Positions 1 to 5,845 of a stretch of DNA of 7,706 nucleotides are shown piece by piece. The position numbers and the translations under genes are program-made. Within the stretch, counting starts at the first letter, position 1; each line of letters opens with the position of its first letter. The notes under the pieces are model-generated. The model was not told the origin of the DNA, ran no database searches, and saw only the letters and a program-made list of their open reading frames with translations. The stretch is from positions 1 through 7,706 of the forward strand of contig JAEUQE010000324.1 of assembly GCA_016789785.1 (NCBI GenBank). The letters are read 5' to 3'. This DNA is from Bryobacterales bacterium (GTDB lineage Bacteria > Acidobacteriota > Terriglobia > Bryobacterales > Bryobacteraceae).

Positions 1-191
1 CGCAAATAGGCTTCGTGAATGAGTGCCGTCGGCTGAAGCGTATGATCCGCGCGTTCGTTCCGCAGATAGTGATCGGCAAGCTTGCGCAACTCCTGATACA
101 CCATCGGCATCAGCAGATCGAGCGCTTCGCGGTTTCCCGTCTTCCACTCCACCAGCAGGCGGGTAATTTGCTTTTGTGCCTGGTCCTCCAT
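1..191 (-). CDS. ECF-type RNA polymerase sigma factor, N-terminal part (runs off left edge)
   Basis: Only the first 63 codons plus two bases lie in the window; the rest continues beyond position 1. The visible peptide starts MEDQAQKQITRLLVEWKTGN, followed by REALDLLMPMVYQELRKLA and, near residues 51-63, TLQPTALIHEAYL. This series (a helix ending in W-x-x-G-x-x-E-A-L, then V-Y-x-E-L-R-x-L-A, then T-L-Q-P-T-A-L-x-H-E-A-Y-L) is, from family knowledge, the signature of the Sigma70_ECF / TIGR02999-type sigma factors frequent in Acidobacteriota and Planctomycetes. It covers the start of region 2, which binds core RNA polymerase and the -10 element. The ATG at 189-191 is preceded by AGGG at a short spacing, supporting this start. 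The methyltransferase gene ends 26 bp upstream on the same strand, so shared transcription is possible. Relatives are often linked to serine/threonine kinase genes, but any such partner would lie outside the window. Its regulon cannot be read here. Confidence 0.85.
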   Translation of the reverse strand, partial: MEDQAQKQITRLLVEWKTGNREALDLLMPMVYQELRKLADHYLRNERADHTLQPTALIHEAYL

Positions 192-217
192 GACGTCCCT
201 ATATGCTAACACCGGGG

Positions 218-1201
218 TCAGGACTTGCGCGCAATCACTGCGTCCAGAACCGTTCCCGTAATTGCGCCCTCCACTTGGCCGAACCCCGCTTCTCGCAGCA
301 GTGCTTCGTATTCGGTGAGCGTCCGTTCCTTGCCTTCGGTGCAACACAGCATGTTGAGCGACTGCATCAGCGCCGTTACCGGTCCGGTCTTGTCAGGATG
401 CAGCAGGCGTTCCGCAATCAACAGTGCTCCGCCGGAGGGCAGGCTGTCAAAAACCCTCGCCAGCAGCGTGCGGATTTTCGTCTCGCTCCAATCGTGCAGA
501 ATCCGGCCAACGGCGTAGAGGTCCGCCTCGGGCAGAGCCTCGGTGAAAAAATCGCCGGCGATCAACTCGACGCGCGAATCGACAAACTGCTTCGCGGTTT
601 CCACTGCCCCCGGTAGGTCGAAGACTGCCACTTTCAACTCCGGGTAGCGATCCGCAGCGGCCATTGGCAAGTGCCCGGTGCCACCACCGAGATCGACCAT
701 CTTGCGATAGCGGCTCAGATCGAACGCGGCCACCACGTGCGCCGAACTCGCCACGCCCAACCCGTGCATGCCGAGTAGAAATTCGGCGCGTGCTTCCGGC
801 GTGCGAAAGAAGTGGTTGAAGATCGGACCGTCGATGCCGAAGGTCTGCTGCCAGCGGTGACTGCCCTCCCGCACGGCATCGCCGAGATTCCCCCACAAAG
901 GATAAAGGACACGGTCGGAGTAAGTGACGTACCCCACCAGTGTGGTTGGACTCGACCGGCGCAGATACTCGTCAGCGGCCTCGGTGTTGCGGTAAGTACC
1001 GCCATCGCGGACCAGCAGTCCGAGGCCGGTGCAGCCATCCAGCAGCCGCTCGAGTGCATCGGCACTGGCATTCAGGTCACGCGCGAGATCGGTGAGCGTC
1101 GCCGGGGTGCGGTCAAACACGCCCATAGTGGCAGCGGTGAACATGGTCTTTGAGCGCCGGAACGCATCAATCAAATCGAGAACGATGGCGGGGTTACCCA
1201 T
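218..1201 (-). CDS. SAM-dependent O-methyltransferase (ASMT/COMT-like, methyltransferase_2 family)
   Basis: A 327-residue cytoplasmic enzyme predicted to move a methyl group from S-adenosylmethionine to a hydroxyl of a small molecule. Residues about 4-95 form the helical and winged-helix dimerisation part typical of plant-type O-methyltransferases (LDLIDAFRRSKTMFTAATMG, then a T-L-T-D-L-A-R-D-L helix). The Rossmann domain carries the SAM loop VDLGGGTGHLP at 169-179, the acidic FDLP at 194-197 and GDFF at 216-219. ILHDWSE at 234-240 contains His236, aligning with the catalytic base of the COMT family. I chose the ATG at 1199-1201, which has GGAAG just upstream and begins where family members usually begin. 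An in-frame GTG at 1261 would add 20 low-complexity residues and has no clear ribosome site. Length is normal and nothing appears broken. The substrate cannot be inferred: no polyketide, quinone or pigment genes are adjacent. It lies 26 bp upstream of the sigma-factor gene. Confidence 0.88.
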   Translation of the reverse strand: MGNPAIVLDLIDAFRRSKTMFTAATMGVFDRTPATLTDLARDLNASADALERLLDGCTGLGLLVRDGGTYRNTEAADEYLRRSSPTTLVGYVTYSDRVLYPLWGNLGDAVREGSHRWQQTFGIDGPIFNHFFRTPEARAEFLLGMHGLGVASSAHVVAAFDLSRYRKMVDLGGGTGHLPMAAADRYPELKVAVFDLPGAVETAKQFVDSRVELIAGDFFTEALPEADLYAVGRILHDWSETKIRTLLARVFDSLPSGGALLIAERLLHPDKTGPVTALMQSLNMLCCTEGKERTLTEYEALLREAGFGQVEGAITGTVLDAVIARKS

Positions 1202-1457
1202 GGCTTCCAGTGTCACACTGCGTTCGGCGCGGCCGCCAGCGGACGGCCCGCCAGTGCACACAATTGCATCTTGGCGCCGGGCACCTTACGATAACGCAGG
1301 CTACGCGACCCCCGGCAAGGAGCGGCGGAAAGTCGAGCGGCATATGGATCCCCGCCCGCACCAGAAGCGATGGCTCGATCGGGGCGCCTCGCCCCTGTTA
1401 GATTAGAAATAAGCAGTATTTGTATCCGAAATTTCCTCAAGCGAAGGAGACGCCGTT
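1202..1457. other. Divergent intergenic region with likely promoters for both flanking genes
   Basis: About 256 bp separate the start codons of the methyltransferase (leftward) and the propeller protein (rightward), so promoters for both should lie here. The left two thirds are GC-rich. From about 1397 to 1440 the DNA turns markedly AT-rich (it contains TTAGATTAGAAATAAG), a plausible promoter or leader for the rightward gene, but I see no convincing -35/-10 pair. A perfect inverted repeat, GGGGCG-CCT-CGCCCC at 1381-1395, lies at the edge of this patch. It has no following T-run, so it does not look like an intrinsic terminator. I see no convincing gene in this stretch. Confidence 0.5.
1443..1450 (+). 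promoter_or_regulatory. Strong ribosome binding site that points to an ATT start codon
   Basis: GAAGGAGA contains a near-consensus Shine-Dalgarno core, AAGGAG at 1444-1449. Eight bases later, at 1458, an ATT codon begins an in-frame signal peptide. There is no ATG, GTG or TTG in this frame between the upstream stop (TAA at 1410-1412) and the TTG at 1488, and that TTG has no Shine-Dalgarno in front of it. This site therefore decides the start of the propeller gene. Confidence 0.6.
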
Positions 1458-4400
1458 ATTCCCCGCTTTCTCGCCGCAGTCTTCCTCTTGCCAGCCGTGT
1501 TGTTGGCCGTATCCGGGAACAGGCAGACTTCAAAATCCCCTTTGCGTCCAGCACTTGGCCGCGTTCCCTACTTCTTTGAGCCGAATCAGGGGCAGGTTTC
1601 CGCGGAGGCGCAATTCCTCGCCCGCGCAGGAAACTATGCGCTCTACCTGACGCGGAATGGCCTGGCCGCATCGGGAGCCGGCGCGGGATTCCGCATGCAG
1701 TTCGCAGGCGCCGAACCCGCCTCCACCTGGTCTGCCGGTTCGAAGCTGCCTGGTATTTCGAACTACTTCCTAGGCGCCGACCCGGGGAAATGGCTGCGCC
1801 GTATCCCGAATTATCGCGACGTTCAGTTCCGTTCGGTTTACCCTGGCATCGACGTAACCGTGAGCGGAGAAGGCCGCAGAATCGAATACATCTTCCGCAT
1901 TCAGCCCCACGCCGATGCTTCCGCCATCCGGCTCGCATTCGACCAGCCCGCCGCGCTCGCACCCAACGGCGCACTCTCACTTCGTGGCCCCTCGGCCGAG
2001 TTTGTCCACAGCGCGCCAACCGCCTTTCAGCAGATCCATGGAAAGCGCGTGCCGGTGGCCGCCCGCTTCGTTCTCGCCGACGATCACACAGCCACTTTCG
2101 AGCTTGGCGAATACGACCCGCGTTACGAGTTAGTCATCGACCCGATCATCAATCTTTACAGCTTCATGGGAGGCTCCGCGCTCGAAACCGCGACCGCCTG
2201 CGTTGCCGACCCAACCACCGCGCTGTACCTCACGGGCTGGACCTCCTCGCTTGAGTTCCAAACCGCAGGTACTCCGTTTCGCGATGTGAATTCCGGCATG
2301 CGCGACGCTTTCATCTCGAAGCTGCATCCATCCGGCAACTTCTTTCTCTATTCCACTTTCATCGGCGGCAGCCAGAGCGACGAAGGCGTTTCCATCAGTA
2401 TCGATTCCACCACCAACGCTTACATCACAGGCACTACTTACTCCTCCAACTTCCCCGCGCTCACCAACGCCCATCAGCGCAACTACGGTGGCAACGGCGA
2501 CGCATTCATCGTGAAGATGAATGTGGAAGGCTCGCAGCTTACCTACTCCAGTTTCGCCGGCGGATCGGAGTTGGATCAGGGGACAGGGGTCGCTTCCGAC
2601 GCGCTCGGCTTCGCCACTTACGTTGGTTATACAGCCTCTCCGAACTTCCCAACTGTCCGCCCCAACCAAGGCGCGAACGGTGGCGGCGACGATCTCTTCA
2701 TTCTCAAGCTGCACGCGAACGCAGGTGAGATTGTTTTCTCGACCTACTTCGGGTCCGACGCCTCAGACCGCGCGCATTCGGTCGCTCTTGACCGGAATGG
2801 AGACGCCTATATCGCAGGCCGCACGGACTGCGCGAATCTTCCCGCCGGCGCGCGCCTCGGCCCGCTGGATGGCTCGGATATTCTCGTCATGAAGTGGCGT
2901 TCCGATGGAACGAGTGCCTCCTATCTCACCTGCATCGGCGGCAACGGTGCCGATTCCGGGCTCAGCATCGCCGCCGATCGCGACGGCAACGCCTACGTGA
3001 CGGGCACTACGGCATCCACGAACTTCCCCATCTTTCTCGCGCTTCAATTCGCCTATGGAGGCGCGCTTGGAGGCAACGTCGGTGACGGCTTCGTCCTGAA
3101 ACTCAACGCCGCGGGCAACTCCCTGCTGTACTCGACTTACCTAGGCGGGGTGCGCGACGATTGGGGCCATTCCATCATCGTCGACTCCTTCGGTACCGCC
3201 TATGTCGCGGGCGCCACGCTGTCGTTCAACTTTCCATCGTCGAACGGAGTGGTGCCGCCTTCGTCCGGGGCGCGATCGGGCTTTGTGACGCGCATCTCCC
3301 CGCAAGGGGTCACTTTGCAGGAGTCGTTCTTCTTTGAAGGCATCGGCGCCGAAGATCGTTATGCCGTTGCGCTGGATGAACGGGGCTCACTGTACGTCGT
3401 GGGCGGCGCGCTTTCCACGTTCCAGACACCCACCTCAAAAGGCGCACCAGTCTTCTCCTTCACGGGTCCCGTGCAGGATGTGTTTCTCGCCAAACTCGCA
3501 ACGGCGCGTTTGCAGATCCTGCAGGAAACCTATCCCGCCACGATTTCCGTGAACACCGAGATCCCGTTCACACAGCGGCTTGTCAATCGCGGTCCCGACG
3601 ACGCGGATAACGTCGTCTATCGCGGAACGGTGCCAGCGGGCGCGACCTTGATCGCTTGCACCGCGCAAGGCGCTACATGCCTTGTCACTGGCAACAGCTA
3701 TCGCATCGATCTCGCGAGCCTGCAAGCCGGGCGCGGGATGGAGATCAACCTCCGCGTCCGCGCGAATCCCGGTCTGCCGGACGGCACGGCGCTCCCGGTA
3801 GGCGCACTCGTACAGTCGTTCAATCACGATTCGAATCTCGCGGACAATTCGCTGGTCACGAATCTGTTCACCGCTCCAGCGGGCACCAACTGCACTTACG
3901 CACTCCCCAGCCAAGCAGTGCAACTGCCCGCGACCGCCGGCACGTTCACCGTCAACGTGACCACTTCCTTCGGCTGCCCATGGAGCGCAACCACCGGAAC
4001 CGAGTGGACTGCGTTCAGTTCCGCGACATGGGTGCTTGGCTCAGGAAGCGTGGTGGTGAACTTCCCGGCGAATCCGCTCACGGTGCCCCGGCTCGGTAGC
4101 TTGAACGTGGCCGGCCAACGCGTAATCCTGCTGCAGCAGTCAACTTCCAGCGCTGCCCCCTATCTCGATGTGCCTGCAACCCATCCTTTCGCGGACACCA
4201 TCCGTCTGATGCGATACTTCGGCGTCACATCCGGCTGCAACGCGACGGACTACTGTCCCGATGCCGTTACTACCCGGGGGCAGATGGCGGTGTTCATCAT
4301 TCGCAGCCTTCTCGGCGGCGACAACTTCACTCATCCCGCGGCGCCCTATTTCGGTGATGTGCCGGGCACGCATCCCCAGTACCGGCACATTCAAAAGATG

Positions 4401-4709
4401 CGCGAACTCGGAATCACCAGCGGCTGCACGGCGACGAACTACTGTCCTGATGAGCCTGTCACACGTGCGCAGATGGCGTTGTTCCTCGTTCGGGCGCGCC
4501 TTGCCGTGGGTGCTGGACAGTCGTTCCCTTTCCCCACTACAACACCCTTTGCCGACGTTCCTCCCGCTACCCCCGCCTATGAAGCCGTGCAGAAGATGCG
4601 CGAGCAAGGGATCACCAGCGGCTGCAGCGCCACGGCCTATTGCCCCGATCAATTCACCACGCGCGGCCAAATGTCGGTGTTCCTCATGCGAGCGTTCGTT
4701 GCGCCTTGA
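1458..4709 (+). CDS. Large secreted SBBP beta-propeller protein with DUF11-like, BACON-like and triple SLH-like C-terminus
   Basis: A 1083-residue exported protein when read from the ATT at 1458. Residues 1-20 make a complete signal peptide (MPRFLAAVFLLPAVLLAVSG if ATT is read as Met). Starting at the TTG at 1488 would remove the basic residue and half the hydrophobic core. Order of parts: about 37-232, a domain starting YFFEPNQGQ, typical of the N-terminal DUF7948-type region in SBBP proteins; about 233-690, seven propeller repeats; about 690-805, a DUF11-like beta-sandwich (LVNRGPDDADNVVYRGTVP); about 812-895, a BACON-like domain (CPWSATTGTEWTAFS); about 900-1080, three SLH-like repeats. 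No catalytic motif is visible. I infer an envelope or surface role in binding or adhesion; the ligand is unknown. The architecture matches large exported proteins of Acidobacteriota. It ends without a transmembrane anchor, so SLH-like repeats are the only candidate attachment. The dipeptidase gene starts 26 bp downstream. Confidence 0.88.
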   Translation: MPRFLAAVFLLPAVLLAVSGNRQTSKSPLRPALGRVPYFFEPNQGQVSAEAQFLARAGNYALYLTRNGLAASGAGAGFRMQFAGAEPASTWSAGSKLPGISNYFLGADPGKWLRRIPNYRDVQFRSVYPGIDVTVSGEGRRIEYIFRIQPHADASAIRLAFDQPAALAPNGALSLRGPSAEFVHSAPTAFQQIHGKRVPVAARFVLADDHTATFELGEYDPRYELVIDPIINLYSFMGGSALETATACVADPTTALYLTGWTSSLEFQTAGTPFRDVNSGMRDAFISKLHPSGNFFLYSTFIGGSQSDEGVSISIDSTTNAYITGTTYSSNFPALTNAHQRNYGGNGDAFIVKMNVEGSQLTYSSFAGGSELDQGTGVASDALGFATYVGYTASPNFPTVRPNQGANGGGDDLFILKLHANAGEIVFSTYFGSDASDRAHSVALDRNGDAYIAGRTDCANLPAGARLGPLDGSDILVMKWRSDGTSASYLTCIGGNGADSGLSIAADRDGNAYVTGTTASTNFPIFLALQFAYGGALGGNVGDGFVLKLNAAGNSLLYSTYLGGVRDDWGHSIIVDSFGTAYVAGATLSFNFPSSNGVVPPSSGARSGFVTRISPQGVTLQESFFFEGIGAEDRYAVALDERGSLYVVGGALSTFQTPTSKGAPVFSFTGPVQDVFLAKLATARLQILQETYPATISVNTEIPFTQRLVNRGPDDADNVVYRGTVPAGATLIACTAQGATCLVTGNSYRIDLASLQAGRGMEINLRVRANPGLPDGTALPVGALVQSFNHDSNLADNSLVTNLFTAPAGTNCTYALPSQAVQLPATAGTFTVNVTTSFGCPWSATTGTEWTAFSSATWVLGSGSVVVNFPANPLTVPRLGSLNVAGQRVILLQQSTSSAAPYLDVPATHPFADTIRLMRYFGVTSGCNATDYCPDAVTTRGQMAVFIIRSLLGGDNFTHPAAPYFGDVPGTHPQYRHIQKMRELGITSGCTATNYCPDEPVTRAQMALFLVRARLAVGAGQSFPFPTTTPFADVPPATPAYEAVQKMREQGITSGCSATAYCPDQFTTRGQMSVFLMRAFVAP
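2154..3527 (+). repeat. Seven SBBP beta-propeller repeats inside the large secreted protein
   Basis: The repeat unit reads roughly L-Y-S-T-[FY]-[IL]-G-G, about eight residues, then S-[IV]-x-[IV]-D-x-x-[GT]-x-[AL]-Y-[IV]-[TA]-G-x-T and N-F-P. Copies begin near residues 233, 297, 362, 426, 488, 557 and 620 of the 1083-residue product, a period of about 62-69 residues. Copies 2, 5 and 6 are closest to the consensus (for example AYITGTTYSSNFP and AYVTGTTASTNFP). Copies 1 and 7 are the most divergent, as end blades often are. Seven copies suggest one closed seven-bladed propeller, which is an inference. Confidence 0.8.
4161..4697 (+). repeat. Three SLH-like repeats, each with a Cys-x5-Cys loop
   Basis: Three consecutive copies follow the pattern F-x-D-V-P, then M-R-x-x-G-[IV]-T-S-G-C-x-A-T-x-Y-C-P-D, then T-R-x-Q-M-[AS]-[VL]-F-[IL]. 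They begin near 4161, 4347 and 4548. SGCNATDYCPD, SGCTATNYCPD and SGCSATAYCPD occupy the loop where classical SLH domains have a glycine/aspartate-rich turn before V-T-R-A-E. Copies 2 and 3 share a 16-base exact DNA match (4413-4428 and 4611-4626), so they are close relatives at DNA level too. SLH domains usually bind envelope polysaccharide; whether this cysteine variant does so is not known from the sequence. Confidence 0.75.
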
Positions 4710-4728
4710 GGATGTACGCTGAACTATG

Positions 4729-4761
4729 ATGAGGAATGCGATTCCTCTTCGCATTCCTCAT
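4729..4761 (+). promoter_or_regulatory. Perfect 12-bp inverted repeat enclosing the dipeptidase ribosome site and start codon
   Basis: ATGAGGAATGCG at 4729-4740 is exactly complementary to CGCATTCCTCAT at 4750-4761, with a nine-base loop. The left arm contains GAGGA (4731-4735) and the dipeptidase ATG (4736-4738). In RNA, both the ribosome site and the AUG would be paired. A second, mutually exclusive hairpin pairs GAGGAAT (4731-4737) with ATTCCTC (4741-4747) across a three-base loop. It also starts 20 bases after the upstream stop codon, so part of its role could be transcription attenuation or termination, although no T-run follows. Confidence 0.55.
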
Positions 4762-5839
4762 TCTCACTTCGCTCGACGCGCAGACCCGCCGCTACACCGA
4801 CGCCGAAGCTGCCCGAATTCATCGCTCGCTCCTGCTCATCGACACGCACAACGATGTCACGAGTAACACGGTGAAAGGCTTCGACATCGGCAAGCCCTCC
4901 TCGAAAACGCACACCGACATCCCGCGTCTGCGAGAGGGCAACGTTGGCGCTACATTCTTCGCTGTCTACGTTGCGGCGAGCTACGCGAAGGAGAGCACCG
5001 CGGCCCATCGTACGCTGCAGATGATCGACACCGTGCGCCACGACATCCTGGAGAAGTATCCGAACGACTTCCAGTTCGCCGGCACCGCGGATGAGATACT
5101 GGCCGCCCGCAAGAAAGGCAAGATGGCCGCGCTCATGGGCATTGAAGGCGGTCATGCGATCGAGGATGATCTGCGGTTGCTGCGGTCGTTCTATGCGCTC
5201 GGCGTGCGCTACATGACGTTGACCCACTCCAACAACAACAACTGGGCGGATTCCTCCGGGGCAATCCCCGAACACAATGGCCTCACCGGGCTCGGACGCA
5301 AAGTTGTCGGCGAGATGAACCGCATCGGCATGATGATCGACATTTCGCACGTCTCCGACAAGACGTTCTACGATGTGCTGGCCGTCACCAAAGCGCCGGT
5401 GTTCGCATCCCACTCCTCCTGCCGCGCCCTCTCCAACATCCCTCGCAATATGAACGATGAGATGATTCGCGCGCTGGCCAAGAACGATGGCGTGATCCAG
5501 ATCAACTTCGGCTGCGAGTTCCTCTCGCAACAATCCGCCGACACCTCACCCTGGACCGGCCCGAAAGGCACGAAGCGGAAGATCGTGCCTGCAACGCTCG
5601 CCGACGCGGTCGCGCATATCGATCATGTGGTGAAGCTGGTAGGTGTCAATCACGTAGGCATCGGCAGTGACTTCGATGGGATCCAATGCGTGCCTGTTGG
5701 CCTGGAAGATGTCTCCAAGTTCCCCGCTCTTACGCGTGCGCTTCTCGACAAAGGCTATTCGCCCGAGGATCTCGCAAAGATCTACAGCGGAAACTTGCTG
5801 CGCGTGATGCGAGCCGTGGAACGCGCCGCGGCAAAGTGA
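4736..5839 (+). CDS. Secreted membrane-dipeptidase-type metallopeptidase (M19, renal dipeptidase family)
   Basis: A 367-residue exported zinc dipeptidase. It starts with a short signal peptide (MRFLFAFLILTSLDA, likely cut before Gln16), so it probably acts in the periplasm or outside the cell. The M19 amidohydrolase barrel is complete. Metal-ligand motifs by family alignment are DTHND (His38, Asp40), GIEGG (Glu137), DISHVS (His205) and FASHSS (His226). Arg237 in IPRNMND matches the substrate-carboxylate arginine, and GIGSDFDG holds the conserved catalytic Asp312. The family hydrolyses dipeptides, often accepting a D-residue at the second position; the exact substrate is not readable. The start is fixed because a TGA (4730-4732) lies just upstream in frame and only this ATG supplies a signal peptide. 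Oddly, GAGGA directly abuts the ATG with no spacer and both lie in a strong inverted repeat. The gene begins 26 bp after the propeller gene, so read-through or coupling is possible. Confidence 0.93.
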   Translation: MRFLFAFLILTSLDAQTRRYTDAEAARIHRSLLLIDTHNDVTSNTVKGFDIGKPSSKTHTDIPRLREGNVGATFFAVYVAASYAKESTAAHRTLQMIDTVRHDILEKYPNDFQFAGTADEILAARKKGKMAALMGIEGGHAIEDDLRLLRSFYALGVRYMTLTHSNNNNWADSSGAIPEHNGLTGLGRKVVGEMNRIGMMIDISHVSDKTFYDVLAVTKAPVFASHSSCRALSNIPRNMNDEMIRALAKNDGVIQINFGCEFLSQQSADTSPWTGPKGTKRKIVPATLADAVAHIDHVVKLVGVNHVGIGSDFDGIQCVPVGLEDVSKFPALTRALLDKGYSPEDLAKIYSGNLLRVMRAVERAAAK

Positions 5840-5845
5840 ACGTGT

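Noticed and set aside
1271..1316. GCCGGG and CCCGGC arms that could form a leader hairpin for the methyltransferase
   Set aside because: The arms are only six pairs with a 29-base loop and no T-run. In GC-rich DNA this is not distinguishable from chance.
1341..1351. Adjacent CATATG and GGATCC sites that look like a cloning junction
   Set aside because: No vector-like sequence flanks them and they lie in an ordinary intergenic stretch. Two restriction-site words sharing a base are expected by chance now and then.
1213..1440. A 75-codon minus-strand reading frame in the divergent intergenic region
   Set aside because: It begins at a TTG without a ribosome site, has arginine/alanine-rich composition typical of GC-rich noncoding frames, overlaps the likely promoter of the opposite gene and the methyltransferase start, and resembles no family I know.
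1443..1487. Partial complementarity between the propeller-gene ribosome site and GTCTTCCTC in its signal-peptide codons
   Set aside because: It has one mismatch and one G-U pair over nine positions with a 27-base loop, much weaker than at the dipeptidase start, and Phe/Leu codons naturally resemble anti-Shine-Dalgarno sequence.
4726..4731. Upstream ATG codons at 4726 and 4729 as alternative dipeptidase starts
   Set aside because: Neither is in the dipeptidase frame, and the frames they open lack a signal peptide or any M19 motif.
4140..5533. Long minus-strand frames (204 and 269 codons) opposite the SLH region and the dipeptidase
   Set aside because: They are antisense shadows of well-supported genes with clear domain motifs. 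Their His/Arg/Val-rich composition mirrors the codon bias of the opposite strand and no family motif is visible.
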